Shown: positions 43,347-52,730, counted from the first letter of the stretch. The stretch: 64,000 nt of DNA from Parvibaculum sp963696585 (GCA_963696585.1 CAVOKW010000010.1:1-64000); one strand, 5' to 3'. Notes: generated by a model not told the origin, from the sequence alone. A program made the numbers and translations.

Positions 43347-44351
43347 TTATGCGTCAATTTCCGCCTTGAAGGGACGTGCGAGCAGCGCCTTGATTTCAAA
43401 ATCAACATTTGCCTTGCCGGTCACGATCGCGGCGACGGCTTCGCTGATCGGCATTTCAATTTTGTGACGCGCAGCCAATGCGCAGACGGCAGTTGCTGAA
43501 TGCACCCCTTCGCTCACGGAATTGCGCGTCTTCATGATGTCATCAAGCGACTGGCCCTGCCCCAGCGCCATGCCGAGCGACATGTTGCGCGACTTGGGCG
43601 AATTGCAGGTGAGGATCAAATCGCCAAGGCCTGAGAGCCCGATCAGCGTTTCGCTGCGTGCGCCCATGGCAAGGCCAAGGCGGCGCATCTCGGCAAAGCC
43701 GCGTGTGGCAAGGGCGGCTCGCGCACTGTCGCCAAAGCCCTTGCCCTCGACAATGCCACAGGCAATGGCGAGCACATTTTTCACCGCGCCGCCCAGTTCG
43801 GCGCCAATGAGATCGGAGGAATAATAGGGACGAAATGTCGGCAGGCCGATGGCAGTGGCAATGGCTTCGGCCATCGTCTCATCAGCGCAGGCCAGCGTCA
43901 CGGCTGTCGGATAGCCGCGCGCGACTTCGCCGGCAAAGCTCGGACCGGAAAGGACGGCGGGCAGGGCGTTCGGCATGGTTTCGGCAAGCACTTGCGTCAG
44001 CAATTTGTTGCTGCCCTGTTCGACGCCCTTGGAGCAGAGAATGACCGGGGTGCCCGGCGCAATGAGCGGCGCCAGTTCAAGGCACAGGGCGCGCATATGC
44101 TGGGCTGGCGTGACCATGAGCAGCGCATCCATGGCGGCGAGGGCTTTGAGGTCGCCGGTTGCGGCAATGGCCTTGTCGAGCGGGATGCCGGGCAGGAAGA
44201 GCTTGTTCTCGCGGCTCCCGTTGACGGTGGCGACAACATCGCTCTCGCGTGCCCACAGCAAAACCTCGCGGCCCGCACGGGCAGCCACTTCCGCCAGTGC
44301 CGTGCCCCAGGCGCCAGCGCCGATAACACCGATTTTTCCGATTTGCCGCAT
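43347..44351 (-). CDS. gpsA: Glycerol-3-phosphate dehydrogenase [NAD(P)+]
   Basis: A 334-residue enzyme making glycerol-3-phosphate for phospholipids. IGVIGAGAWGTALAEVAARA (Rossmann), LLMVTPAQHMRALC, CSKGVEQGSNKL, PSFAGEVARGYPTAV, and the catalytic Lys region GAELGGAVKNVLAIACGIVEG are all present. ATG 44351 is used; an ATG at 44369 is possible. Heads the gpsA-yciI-EVE-Rieske row; a TetR insertion separates it from tsaD. Confidence 0.96.
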   Translation of the reverse strand: MRQIGKIGVIGAGAWGTALAEVAARAGREVLLWARESDVVATVNGSRENKLFLPGIPLDKAIAATGDLKALAAMDALLMVTPAQHMRALCLELAPLIAPGTPVILCSKGVEQGSNKLLTQVLAETMPNALPAVLSGPSFAGEVARGYPTAVTLACADETMAEAIATAIGLPTFRPYYSSDLIGAELGGAVKNVLAIACGIVEGKGFGDSARAALATRGFAEMRRLGLAMGARSETLIGLSGLGDLILTCNSPKSRNMSLGMALGQGQSLDDIMKTRNSVSEGVHSATAVCALAARHKIEMPISEAVAAIVTGKANVDFEIKALLARPFKAEIDA

Positions 44352-44449
44352 CGCTGACAAAACCCCCATCCCCCAAGTGACTGGTCCAAGAACCAAGGCG
44401 GATACTAACGATTGAACGATCCGTTGAATATTTACAGCCGCGCTCTAGA

Positions 44450-45085
44450 ATGGCCCTTATGACCGTTCAGGAAGAAACACGCCAGAAAATCATCGAGGCG
44501 GCCAAAAAGCGTTTCACGCATTATGGCTATGCCAAAACAACGATGGCCGATCTTGCTCTCGATTGCGACATGTCGCCGGGAAATCTCTACCGTTTTTTTG
44601 CGGGCAAGCTCGATATTGCCGAGGAAATCTGCCGCAGCGCCTCGATGCAAACGGCCGAGGATCTGACGCGTATCCTGACCGAGCCGGGACGATCGGCAGG
44701 GGAGCGGCTGCGTGATTTCCTGTTTCAGGATCTGCGCGAAACTTTCCATAAACTCGAAGATGATCCGCGCATTGTTGAAATGGCGCAGATCGTCACGACA
44801 GAGCGACCGCAATTCCATAATGAGGGGCTGCGCCGTGAACGCGAGGTGCTGCGCTGGATCCTTGAGCAAGGCAATGAGAGCGGCGAATTTCAGGTTGCCG
44901 ATCCGGTCTTCATGGCCGAGATGATTCAGGCGGCGACGATGAAATTTTCCTATCCCCAGCTTTTCACGCGGCTCAGCCTGACACAGCTCGAACGCGAGTT
45001 GGAGGGCGTCTATCAATTACTGCTCTCCGGGCTTAAGGCCGGGGTGGCCCTGCGCGACCCGCGTGGCGCGCTTTTAGAGGCCTGA
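44450..45085 (+). CDS. TetR-family transcriptional regulator
   Basis: A 211-residue repressor. The N-terminal helix-turn-helix is EAAKKRFTHYGYAKTTMADL followed by DMSPGNLYRFFAGKLDIAEE. The ligand domain (about 60-205) is helical with no assignable inducer; QIVTTERPQFHNEGLRREREVL is like the TetR_C groups near fatty-acid or efflux genes. Start ATG 44450 or 44459. Divergent from gpsA and followed by a hairpin (45121-45144). The gene sits inside the usual tsaD-gpsA junction. Confidence 0.9.
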   Translation: MALMTVQEETRQKIIEAAKKRFTHYGYAKTTMADLALDCDMSPGNLYRFFAGKLDIAEEICRSASMQTAEDLTRILTEPGRSAGERLRDFLFQDLRETFHKLEDDPRIVEMAQIVTTERPQFHNEGLRREREVLRWILEQGNESGEFQVADPVFMAEMIQAATMKFSYPQLFTRLSLTQLERELEGVYQLLLSGLKAGVALRDPRGALLEA

Positions 45086-45120
45086 ACCGGGCCGCTTTGC
45101 CATATTTGGTGCAACGCGAT

Positions 45121-45144
45121 ATGGCGATCCACCAGGGTCGCCAT
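45121..45144 (+). terminator. Hairpin after the TetR gene
   Basis: ATGGCGATCC (45121-45130) pairs with GGGTCGCCAT (45135-45144) with one G-T pair, loop ACCA. Only TTCG follows, so termination would be weak. Confidence 0.45.
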
Positions 45145-45349
45145 TTCGTATCCCATTGATTCCAATGTAGAAATGTGTGTTTTATGGCACAGTTTCAAAC
45201 GGCAACCAAAAAACTTTTGTGAACACTAAATATTTTTCATTTTGTTTATTGTTTTTTCTTCAAGGCTTCCCAAATCATGCTGGCAGGCAAGGACGGGTGG
45301 CAGTTCGTCCTGGTGATGCAGAGATTTACTGGCTTGAAGGAGATGAGCC

Positions 45350-45451
45350 ATGACGGACACAAACCTGAAGTTTTTTTATGCCATCAGCGTTGCATTGACG
45401 GGATATGCCGCGCTGGTTCTGGTGCAGATCGCCCACAGTTTGCCAGCCTGA
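45350..45451 (+). CDS. 33-residue single-span membrane peptide
   Basis: ATG 45350 to TGA 45449-45451: MTDTNLKFFYAISVALTGYA ALVLVQIAHSLPA. One membrane segment (about 9-27). An excellent ribosome site AAGGAGATGAGCC precedes the ATG. Upstream is an AT-rich leader (45200-45270), and 94 bp after the stop is a strong intrinsic terminator, so it looks like a compact monocistronic gene. No family known. Small single-span proteins often modify a larger membrane partner; that is inference. Confidence 0.62.
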   Translation: MTDTNLKFFYAISVALTGYAALVLVQIAHSLPA

Positions 45452-45545
45452 GCCTTGATGGCTCATCGGATATCATCATTTCGTCTGGTCTGTCCCTCCA
45501 CGATCTTGCCAGATGAAATGAGGCCCTCCCCCGGGGCCAATCTGG

Positions 45546-45578
45546 CCCCGACGCTTTCCCGGCGTCGGGGTCTTTTTT
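45546..45578 (+). terminator. Intrinsic terminator after the small membrane peptide gene
   Basis: CCCCGACGC (45546-45554) and GCGTCGGGG (45562-45570) form a 9-bp stem with a 7-nt loop, followed by TCTTTTTT. It also lies just past the convergent tsaD stop at 45582. Confidence 0.9.
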
Positions 45579-45581
45579 ATC

Positions 45582-46676
45582 TCAAGCCTTGCCGACAGCG
45601 CCTCTGGCGGGAGCTGCGTCGGGGTCGAGCGGCCAGCGGGCGCGCGGCGGGATATCGAGCGTATCGGTGAGGCCCAGCGCCAGACGTTCGGCGCCAGCCC
45701 AGGCGATCATCGCCCCATTATCCGTGCAGAGATTTTGCGGTGGGACGACGAGCTCATAACCACAGGCATGGGCCGAGACGGTCAGGCGCTCGCGCAGCAT
45801 CATGTTGGCTGCGACACCGCCAGCGATGACAAGGCGGCGCATGCCGGCAGGGATGATGTCGTCTGCCAGCGCCATGGCGTTTTCGGCGCGATCAGCCAGC
45901 ACGTCGGCGACGGCCGCCTGAAAAGAGGCCGCCAGATCGGCCTTATCCTGCTCGGTTGGCGTCTCTATTGTTTCGGCGGCCTGCCGCAGGGCGGTTTTCA
46001 GGCCGGAAAATGAAAAGTCACAACCCGGCTTGTTGATCAGGGGTCGGGGCAGGGCAAAGCGCGTGGCCTGACCTTGCAACGCATAGCGCTCGACGGCCGG
46101 GCCGCCGGGGAAACCCAGACCCAGAAGTTTGGCCGTCTTGTCAAAGGCTTCGCCCACCGCATCGTCAATCGTGGTGCCGAGGCGACGATATTTGCCAACG
46201 CCCTCGACAATCAGCAATTGGCTGTGGCCGCCCGAGACAAGCAGCAGCAGGTAGGGAAAGGGCAGGCGATGGGTCAGCCGTACCGTGAGGGCGTGCCCTT
46301 CCAGGTGATTGACACCGATGAGCGGCAGGCCGCGCGCCGCCGCAATGCCTTTGGCCGTCATCAGACCGACAATGACGCCGCCAATCAGGCCAGGCCCCGC
46401 TGTGACGGCAATACCATCAAGCTCGCTCCAGTGGATATCGGCCTCTTTCAGGGCGTGTTCTATCAGCCCGTCGAGGTGCTCGACATGGGCGCGAGCGGCG
46501 ATTTCGGGCACAACACCACCAAATCGGCGATGCGCCTCGATCTGGGAAAAAACGGCATTGGACAGGATTTCGCCGCGTGCCTCGCCCTCGCTCGATGCGG
46601 GATGCGCGCGCACAATGGCGGCGGCGGTTTCGTCGCAGCTTGTTTCAATGCCCAATATGATAAGGGTCTTGCTCAT
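45582..46676 (-). CDS. tsaD: tRNA N6-threonylcarbamoyladenosine transferase TsaD
   Basis: A 364-residue enzyme transferring threonylcarbamoyl to A37 of ANN-decoding tRNAs. LGIETSCDETAAAIV is the start motif; VNHLEGHALTVRL supplies the two iron-binding His; LLLLVSGGHSQLL and the C-terminal NGAMIAWAGAERL complete the site. ATG 46676 (MSKTLIILGIE) is used. Divergent from hemC, 111 bp apart, a very common alphaproteobacterial arrangement. Confidence 0.96.
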   Translation of the reverse strand: MSKTLIILGIETSCDETAAAIVRAHPASSEGEARGEILSNAVFSQIEAHRRFGGVVPEIAARAHVEHLDGLIEHALKEADIHWSELDGIAVTAGPGLIGGVIVGLMTAKGIAAARGLPLIGVNHLEGHALTVRLTHRLPFPYLLLLVSGGHSQLLIVEGVGKYRRLGTTIDDAVGEAFDKTAKLLGLGFPGGPAVERYALQGQATRFALPRPLINKPGCDFSFSGLKTALRQAAETIETPTEQDKADLAASFQAAVADVLADRAENAMALADDIIPAGMRRLVIAGGVAANMMLRERLTVSAHACGYELVVPPQNLCTDNGAMIAWAGAERLALGLTDTLDIPPRARWPLDPDAAPARGAVGKA

Positions 46677-46787
46677 TTTTTCCTGTTTTGCGGCTGCTGT
46701 CGCCTTTGGGGGCAATCGGGCTATAAGACCTCAACGCTTCCCCATCGTCATGCGCCCGATCAGGGCATACAACTTCAGAGACCCCAG

Positions 46788-47714
46788 ATGCAACGTCGCT
46801 ACCGCATTGGCACCCGCGGCTCCAGGCTCGCGCTCATTCAGGCCCATGACGTGGCGGCACGTGTGGCCGCCGTCCTTGGTCAACCGGTTGATGAGGTTTG
46901 CGAGATCGAAGTCATCAAGACGACCGGCGATATGGTGCAGGATCGCAATCTCTCGGAACTGGGCGGCAAGGGGCTTTTTACCAAGGAAATCGAGGAGGCC
47001 TTGAGCGAAGGCCGGATCGATTTTGCTGTTCATTCGATGAAGGACATGCCGACGCAATTTCCAGACGGGTTGGTGATTGACTGCCTGCTGGAGCGGGTTG
47101 ACCCGCGCGACGCCTTCTTGTCGTCCAGGGTGTCAAGTTTTGCCGCCCTGCCGCAAGGGGCTGTGATTGGCACATCGTCGTTGCGCCGGGCCGCCCAGGT
47201 CAAAGCCCGCCGACCCGATCTGCAGGTCGTGTCGTTTCGCGGCAATGTTGATACGCGAATCCGGAAGCTTGCCGATGGCGTTGCCGATGCGACGCTTCTG
47301 GCAATGGCAGGGCTGACGCGGATGGGTTTGGCGCATCTGGCAACGGCCCCCTTGTCGGTTGACGAAATGCTTCCGGCTGTGGCGCAGGGCGCTGTCGGTG
47401 TGGAGCGGCGGCGCGATGATGATGCGGCGGGCGCCTTGCTCGCCAAACTGCATCACGCGGAAACGGGTTTGCGGGTGGCAGCCGAACGCGCGCTGCTGGC
47501 GGTGCTTGACGGCTCTTGCCGCACACCGATTGCGGCGCTTGCGGTGATTGAGGGCGAGCGCCTGTCATTGCGCGGCATGATCCTGACGCCGGATGGCGCG
47601 GCGGTGATTGAAACGTCTCGCGAAGGTTTGGCGCGGGATGCCGTGGCGATTGGTGAAGATGCGGGCCGCGAAATCAAGGGCCGGGCGGGGCCCCAATTTT
47701 TCACGGGAGTCTGA
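46788..47714 (+). CDS. hemC: Porphobilinogen deaminase (hydroxymethylbilane synthase)
   Basis: 308 residues. IGTRGSRLALIQAHDVAARV, KTTGDMVQDRNLSELGGKGL FTKEIEEAL, DFAVHSMKDMPT and GTSSLRRAAQVKARRPDL are standard; the dipyrromethane cofactor Cys is in VLDGSCRTPIAALA. ATG 46788 is the true start; the long open frame upstream is antisense to tsaD. First gene of hemC-hemD-mitofilin-hemY. Confidence 0.97.
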   Translation: MQRRYRIGTRGSRLALIQAHDVAARVAAVLGQPVDEVCEIEVIKTTGDMVQDRNLSELGGKGLFTKEIEEALSEGRIDFAVHSMKDMPTQFPDGLVIDCLLERVDPRDAFLSSRVSSFAALPQGAVIGTSSLRRAAQVKARRPDLQVVSFRGNVDTRIRKLADGVADATLLAMAGLTRMGLAHLATAPLSVDEMLPAVAQGAVGVERRRDDDAAGALLAKLHHAETGLRVAAERALLAVLDGSCRTPIAALAVIEGERLSLRGMILTPDGAAVIETSREGLARDAVAIGEDAGREIKGRAGPQFFTGV

Positions 47715-47721
47715 TCGGGCG

Positions 47722-48468
47722 ATGAAATTGCTGGTGACGCGTCCGCGTGAAGATGCCGCAGATCTTGCCACGGCGCTGGCGCGACTTGGTCATGAAACGC
47801 TGGTCGCCCCGCTGCTCGAAATTGTTTTTAAGGATCATGTCGAGATCGCGGACCGCGACTATCAGGCAATTTTGATCACCAGCGCCAATGGCGCGCGCGC
47901 CTTGTCGCGTCGAGCGGAGGCTGTTCTCTTGAAGGATAGCCGTGTTTTCACCGTCGGCCCGGCCAGTGCCCTGGCCATGCAGGCTGCGGGATTTAGCCGG
48001 GTTGAAAGCGCTGATGGCGATGTCGATGCGCTGGCGGCGACTGTGACAATTGAATTGTCGCCACTTGACGGGCCCCTGCTGCATGTCGCTGGCAGCGTTG
48101 TTGCGGGTGATCTCGCTTCGGTTCTTGCCTTGCAGGGGTTTGATGTGAGCCGCGTCGCGCTTTACGAGGCCGTGACGCCTGATCGGTTACCCGAACCGAT
48201 AGCGGCGGCCCTGACAGAGGGCACATTGGAGGGGGCGCTGTTCTTTTCGCCGCGCACGGCCAGCCAATTTGTCAGGCTCGTCGCGGCGGCGGGACTTGCC
48301 AAGAGCTTGTCGCGCCTGACGGCCTTTGCCCTGTCCGGAAATGTGGCGCAGGCACTCGCCCCTGCCGGATTTCAGCAGGTCCATATCGCGCCGGAACCCA
48401 CGCAAGACTCCCTGCTGCGCCTGATTGCCACTCTGACAACGCCGCCAGATGACGCGAAGATCACCTGA
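47722..48468 (+). CDS. hemD: Uroporphyrinogen-III synthase
   Basis: 248 residues, fast-diverging HemD family. MKLLVTRPREDAADLATALA, ILITSANGARALSRR, FTVGPASALAMQAAGF and the mid-domain SRVALYEAV ... GALFFSPRTASQFVRLV are the recognisable pieces. Starts 7 bp after hemC. Confidence 0.92.
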   Translation: MKLLVTRPREDAADLATALARLGHETLVAPLLEIVFKDHVEIADRDYQAILITSANGARALSRRAEAVLLKDSRVFTVGPASALAMQAAGFSRVESADGDVDALAATVTIELSPLDGPLLHVAGSVVAGDLASVLALQGFDVSRVALYEAVTPDRLPEPIAAALTEGTLEGALFFSPRTASQFVRLVAAAGLAKSLSRLTAFALSGNVAQALAPAGFQQVHIAPEPTQDSLLRLIATLTTPPDDAKIT

Positions 48469-48534
48469 CGCGAGCCGCGTCATGGCTCTATAGTGATCGC
48501 GGCGACTCGAGAAGCAAAAAGGTCAAAGACCCAC

Positions 48535-49821
48535 ATGACAGCGACACCTGCCGATCCTGAAGGTCAGCCCAAGGCTGACGAAACGCCCCGTGAAGCCGAG
48601 GTTCTCCAGCCTGATGCGGGCGAGCGGATGCGCCGCGAACGCGCCCGCAAGGAGCCGCCGGTGATTGAAGGCAAGGCGGAGGCTGTTTCCAAGACCGGCG
48701 CCATCGGTAGCGGCATGGTCACGGGTCTGGCTGGTGGCGTTGTTGGCGCGGCGGTCATGATGCTGGTGGCCTATGGCCTTGGCTATGGTCATCGTCTGGA
48801 CACAAGCGGTCGCGACGAGCGCATGGCGCAGCTTGAAACGTCAATCAAGGCCTTGCAATCAAGCAGCCAAAACGGGCAGGATGCCCTTCAGATATCCCTG
48901 CAGGATCTGGCAAAAAAACTCGAAGCGAGTGATGTGCGCCTGGCGGCGCAGGAACAGGCCTTGGCCGATCTGCCCCCCCCGCCACCTGATGCGGTTGCCA
49001 ACAAGGAAGCCGTTGATGCGCTGGCCGCGCGGCTTGACGGCTATGAGGCACAGCAAGCAGCGCTTGAAGCGCGCATGAAGGAAGCCGCGACCGCGACCGA
49101 TCTCGTGCAGAAGGCGCTTGATGATCTCGAGAAAAGCATGCCGCCCGCAGATATTTCAGAGCGCATCGCGCGCCTGAGCGCCATGGTCACGGCGCTCAAT
49201 ACCGCGCTTGATGCCATGGCACCCCGACTTGAAGATGCCCAAAAACGCGTCGGCGCCCTGGAAGCGAAAGCTGCCGAAATTGATCCTTCCACACGCGCGG
49301 CTCTCGGCCTGGCGCTGGCCAATCTCGCACGCGCGTCGCAAGGCGCAGGCGGCTTTGAAGCAGAGCTTGATGCCGTTTCAAGTCTGATGCCCGGCATGCG
49401 CGAGCTGCCTGCCTTGCGCGCCGTTTCCAAAACCGGTGTACCGACCGTCGCGAGCCTCAAGCAATCATTTCCCGCGCTTGTTGACGCCGTTTTTGCGGCT
49501 GAGGCGAAGGCCGATCAGTCAAGCATCTGGTCAAGGTTTCTCGGCAATGCCAGGTCGCTTGTCACCGTGCGCCGCACGGGCGACATTTCCGGCGCGACGA
49601 GTGAAGCGGTTCTCGCGCGCATGGAAGAAAAGCTCAAGCTCGATGATCTCGCCGCAGCGGTGCAGGAGGCTGAAGGATTGAGCGGCGCGGCGGGGCAGGC
49701 GGCAAAAGAGTGGCTCGGCGAGGCCCGCGCGCGCCTGCGTCTGGATCAACTGGTCCGCGATCTCTCGGCGCATGTCGCCGAAGGCCTTGCAGCACCGGTC
49801 ACGCCGCAGGTTAAAGGCTGA
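48535..49821 (+). CDS. Mitofilin (Mic60)-like inner-membrane protein
   Basis: A 428-residue protein: a charged cytoplasmic N-terminus (1-50), one membrane segment (GSGMVTGLAGGVVGAAVMML VAYGLGYG, about 60-85), a long coiled coil (about 95-270), and a globular C-terminal part (SSLMPGMRELPALRAVSKTG ... SLVTVRRTGDISGATSEAVL). This matches alphaproteobacterial Mic60, the ancestor of the mitochondrial crista-junction protein, which is coded between hemD and hemY in most of the class. Start ATG 48535. Confidence 0.82.
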   Translation: MTATPADPEGQPKADETPREAEVLQPDAGERMRRERARKEPPVIEGKAEAVSKTGAIGSGMVTGLAGGVVGAAVMMLVAYGLGYGHRLDTSGRDERMAQLETSIKALQSSSQNGQDALQISLQDLAKKLEASDVRLAAQEQALADLPPPPPDAVANKEAVDALAARLDGYEAQQAALEARMKEAATATDLVQKALDDLEKSMPPADISERIARLSAMVTALNTALDAMAPRLEDAQKRVGALEAKAAEIDPSTRAALGLALANLARASQGAGGFEAELDAVSSLMPGMRELPALRAVSKTGVPTVASLKQSFPALVDAVFAAEAKADQSSIWSRFLGNARSLVTVRRTGDISGATSEAVLARMEEKLKLDDLAAAVQEAEGLSGAAGQAAKEWLGEARARLRLDQLVRDLSAHVAEGLAAPVTPQVKG

Positions 49822-51395
49822 TGGGCATGGCGCGGACCCTCTATCTTTTTCTGATCCTGGCGGGCTTGAGTGCGCTGGCCATCTGGCTTGCCGATAATCC
49901 CGGCGATCTCGTCATGCATTGGCGGGGCTATGAAATCAAAACGAGCTTTGTCATTGGCCTGGGGCTTCTGATTGGCGTCGCCTTTCTTGTGCTGCTTGCC
50001 TATCGGTTGACGAGCGCGGTGCTGACCTCGCCGCAAGGCGTTGCGGCGATGCTGGCCGAGCGTCGCCGTGCCAAGGGCTTTGCGGCCCTGTCGCGCGGCA
50101 TGGTGGCGGTTGCGGCGGGTGACGCGCAGGAAGCGCGCCGCTATGCCGGGCAAGCGCACAAGCTGCTTGATGCGCCGCCCCTGACCCTGCTGCTGGCCGC
50201 GCAGGCCGCCCAGCTTGAAGGCGATGAACAGGCCGCCTGCGGCTATTTTACGGCCATGCTCGCGGCGCCTGAAACAGCCTTGCTCGGTCTTCGCGGTCTT
50301 TTCATTCAGGCGCGTCGCGCCGGTGACCGCGAAGCCGCCCTTGATCTGGCACGACGCGCCTTTCGCCAGCGGGCCCATACGGGCTGGGCGGCGCAGGCCG
50401 TTTTTGAGATTGAGGCGGCGAGCGAAAACTGGAGCGATGCCTTGCGCACGCTCGACAAGATGCTGAGCGCCAAGCTCATCACGCGCGAGGCGGCACGTCA
50501 CAAGCGCGCCCTGCTGTTATGTGCCCAGGCGATGACGGCGGAAGAAGCCGCCATGACACAGCATGGTGAGGCGCGGATCGCGGCTTGCGATGTGGCGCTT
50601 GCACAGGCGCAGCAGGCGCATTCGCTTGCGCCGGAGTTTTCGCCTGCCATCGCCCTGATCATCCGGCTGTGCGGCGTATGCGGCAAGGTGCGCCGCGGGA
50701 CAAGATTGGCGGAAGATGCCTGGGGCAAAACCCCGCATCCCGATATTGCCGATGCCTTCATGGCACTTGTGCCCGGCGAAGGGGCTTATGAGCGCCTTGG
50801 TCGCGTGCGTCAGCTTGTCGGTCGCAATCCCGATCATATCGAGAGCCATGTGGCGCTGGCGCGCGCGGCGATTGCGGCGCGTGACTGGCAGACGGCGCGC
50901 GCGGCCCTTGCGCCGCATGTCGGACCGGACACTCCGATGCCCCCCACGCAACGGCTCTGCGAGCTGATGGCCGATCTTGAAGACGGCGAACATGGCGATC
51001 GCGGCGCGGCGCGTGCCTGGCTTGCCCGGGCCTTGCATGCGCCGGAGGATGAAATGTGGGTTGGCGAGAATTACCGCTCGCCGCGCTGGTCGCCGGTCAA
51101 TCCCGTGACGGGCGCGTTTGACAGTCTCGTCTGGCGCGCGCCGGTGGTGCATTTGCCGCGCGCCGATGTTGCGCCTGCCATACCGGTCGCGGCGTCATCT
51201 GCGGTCGAGATCGATATCGAGCCCATGACCCCGGCGGCCAAACCCGCCGAAATAGTCCCCTCACAGCCAAAAGCTGAAAAAGGGGTTGACGCGGATGACG
51301 ACGCGTTTGCTTTTTTCCCCGTGCAGCCAGACGATCCGGGTCCTGAAGCGGCCGAAGAAGAAACCCGTGAAGCGGAAAAGAGGGGGTCGTGGTGA
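49821..51395 (+). CDS. hemY: HemY-type tetratricopeptide membrane protein
   Basis: A 524-residue protein of the proteobacterial HemY (HemY_N) family: two membrane spans (LYLFLILAGLSALAIWLADN, TSFVIGLGLLIGVAFLVLLA) with the signature PGDLVMHWRGYEIKTSF between them, then TPR-like helices to about 420. It is not the Gram-positive protoporphyrinogen oxidase of the same name. The start overlaps the mitofilin stop (TGATG). The C-terminal tail is extended and acidic/proline-rich. Confidence 0.88.
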   Translation: MGMARTLYLFLILAGLSALAIWLADNPGDLVMHWRGYEIKTSFVIGLGLLIGVAFLVLLAYRLTSAVLTSPQGVAAMLAERRRAKGFAALSRGMVAVAAGDAQEARRYAGQAHKLLDAPPLTLLLAAQAAQLEGDEQAACGYFTAMLAAPETALLGLRGLFIQARRAGDREAALDLARRAFRQRAHTGWAAQAVFEIEAASENWSDALRTLDKMLSAKLITREAARHKRALLLCAQAMTAEEAAMTQHGEARIAACDVALAQAQQAHSLAPEFSPAIALIIRLCGVCGKVRRGTRLAEDAWGKTPHPDIADAFMALVPGEGAYERLGRVRQLVGRNPDHIESHVALARAAIAARDWQTARAALAPHVGPDTPMPPTQRLCELMADLEDGEHGDRGAARAWLARALHAPEDEMWVGENYRSPRWSPVNPVTGAFDSLVWRAPVVHLPRADVAPAIPVAASSAVEIDIEPMTPAAKPAEIVPSQPKAEKGVDADDDAFAFFPVQPDDPGPEAAEEETREAEKRGSW

Positions 51396-52483
51396 AAAAG
51401 TCTATCGGTGGGGCGCTGGGTCTGGTTGTGCTGGCCTTGGTCGTCATTGCTGTCTCGGTGGTGCGGTTTGACATTCCCCGAGCCGAACTTGCCAGGACCT
51501 ATGCCAATGCGTCCTCGCAATTTCTGACCCTGCCGGACGGCACCATTGCCCATGTGCGCGATCAGGGCGTGAAGGAGGGCCCCGTTCTGGTGCTGGTGCA
51601 TGGATCCAACGCCTCGCTCCACACCTGGGAGCCATGGGTCAGCCTGCTTGGCGATCGCTTTCGCATCGTGACGATGGATATGCCCGGCCATGGCCTGACG
51701 GGTGGCGTCCCCGATAAGGATTATAGCCGCGAGGGCATGGTTGCCTTCACGCATGAGGTCGCACAGGCGCTCGGCCTGACGCATTACGCCATTGGCGGCA
51801 ATTCCATGGGCGGTGGCGTTGCGGTCAAATATGCCGAAACCTATCCCGATGAACTGACGGCCCTTGTTCTTGTCGATGCGAGCGGGCTGCCGCGCAAGGC
51901 ACCGCCGGGCGAGAAAATCCCGCTCGTCTTCCGCCTTGCCAGAATGCCGATCCTCAACAGGATATTGCTCTATGTGACGCCACGCTCGATTGTCGCCGAA
52001 GGGCTGCACAAGGCCTTTGTCGATCAGTCGAAAGTGACCGACGAGATGATCACGCGCTATTACGATCTGGCGCTGGGTGAGGGCAATCGTGAGGCGACAG
52101 GCATTCGTTTCCGGCAGGAGGGGCCGACTGAGGCTGATGCTGACGCGGTGTCGTCGATCAAGCTGCCAACGCTGATCTTGTGGGGCGAGAGGGACGGCCT
52201 CATTCCGGTCGAATATGCCGACGCATTTGCCCGGCGCATTCAGGGCGCCAAGGTGGTGATATACAAGGATGTCGGCCATATCCCGATGGAGGAGGTGGCG
52301 GCGGCGAGCGCCAGGGATGTGCGCGCCTTCCTCGAATCCGTCGTTTCGGCGCAAGCCATGGGGGCGAGCCGCGACAGCAGCCCGGCCGATGCGGGCGGCG
52401 GCGCGGTCAATGTCCCGGCCTTGACCGGCAAGGGCGCGGTTGAAGTTTCGCCAAGCGCGCCCATGGACCAGCCTGCCCCCTGA
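51389..52483 (+). CDS. Membrane-anchored alpha/beta hydrolase
   Basis: A 364-residue hydrolase. An N-terminal anchor (SIGGALGLVVLALVVIAVSVV) precedes the fold. VLVLVHGSNASLHTWEPW gives the oxyanion loop, AIGGNSMGGGVAVKYAE the nucleophile elbow with Ser, PTLILWGERDGLIPVEYADA the Asp and YKDVGHIPMEE the His: a complete triad. A 55-residue Pro/Ala-rich tail follows. GTG 51389 overlaps the hemY stop. Esterase or haloperoxidase-like; substrate unknown. Confidence 0.87.
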   Translation: MVKKSIGGALGLVVLALVVIAVSVVRFDIPRAELARTYANASSQFLTLPDGTIAHVRDQGVKEGPVLVLVHGSNASLHTWEPWVSLLGDRFRIVTMDMPGHGLTGGVPDKDYSREGMVAFTHEVAQALGLTHYAIGGNSMGGGVAVKYAETYPDELTALVLVDASGLPRKAPPGEKIPLVFRLARMPILNRILLYVTPRSIVAEGLHKAFVDQSKVTDEMITRYYDLALGEGNREATGIRFRQEGPTEADADAVSSIKLPTLILWGERDGLIPVEYADAFARRIQGAKVVIYKDVGHIPMEEVAAASARDVRAFLESVVSAQAMGASRDSSPADAGGGAVNVPALTGKGAVEVSPSAPMDQPAP

Positions 52484-52576
52484 GCGGGCTTGCTGTGGCT
52501 GGTGTTGCCAAAGGCGCCGTGGCAGGCTATTTCAAGGCCCTCCATTCGGACCGCCCCCTGGGGGTGGCTGATTTGG

Positions 52577-52652
52577 GCCGCTTTAGCTCAGTTGGTAGAG
52601 CACATCATTCGTAATGATGGGGTCGGGTGTTCGAGTCACCCAAGCGGCACCA
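52577..52652 (+). tRNA. tRNA-Thr (anticodon CGT)
   Basis: 76 nt with encoded CCA. Acceptor GCCGCTT pairs with AAGCGGC; anticodon CGT at 52610-52612 in loop TTCGTAA within stem CATCA/TGATG; T-loop GTTCGAGTC. Complete cloverleaf. Confidence 0.98.
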
Positions 52653-52730
52653 TTTCCCTCCCGAGATTGAGAAGTCAGAGCGTTTGAAGAGACTCGTGGC
52701 ACGCTGGCGGCAGCTCGGGCGCTGAACCCG

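Noticed and set aside
46074..46787. Upstream extension of hemC to a much earlier ATG
   Set aside because: It would be antisense to tsaD; the HemC fold begins at ATG 46788.
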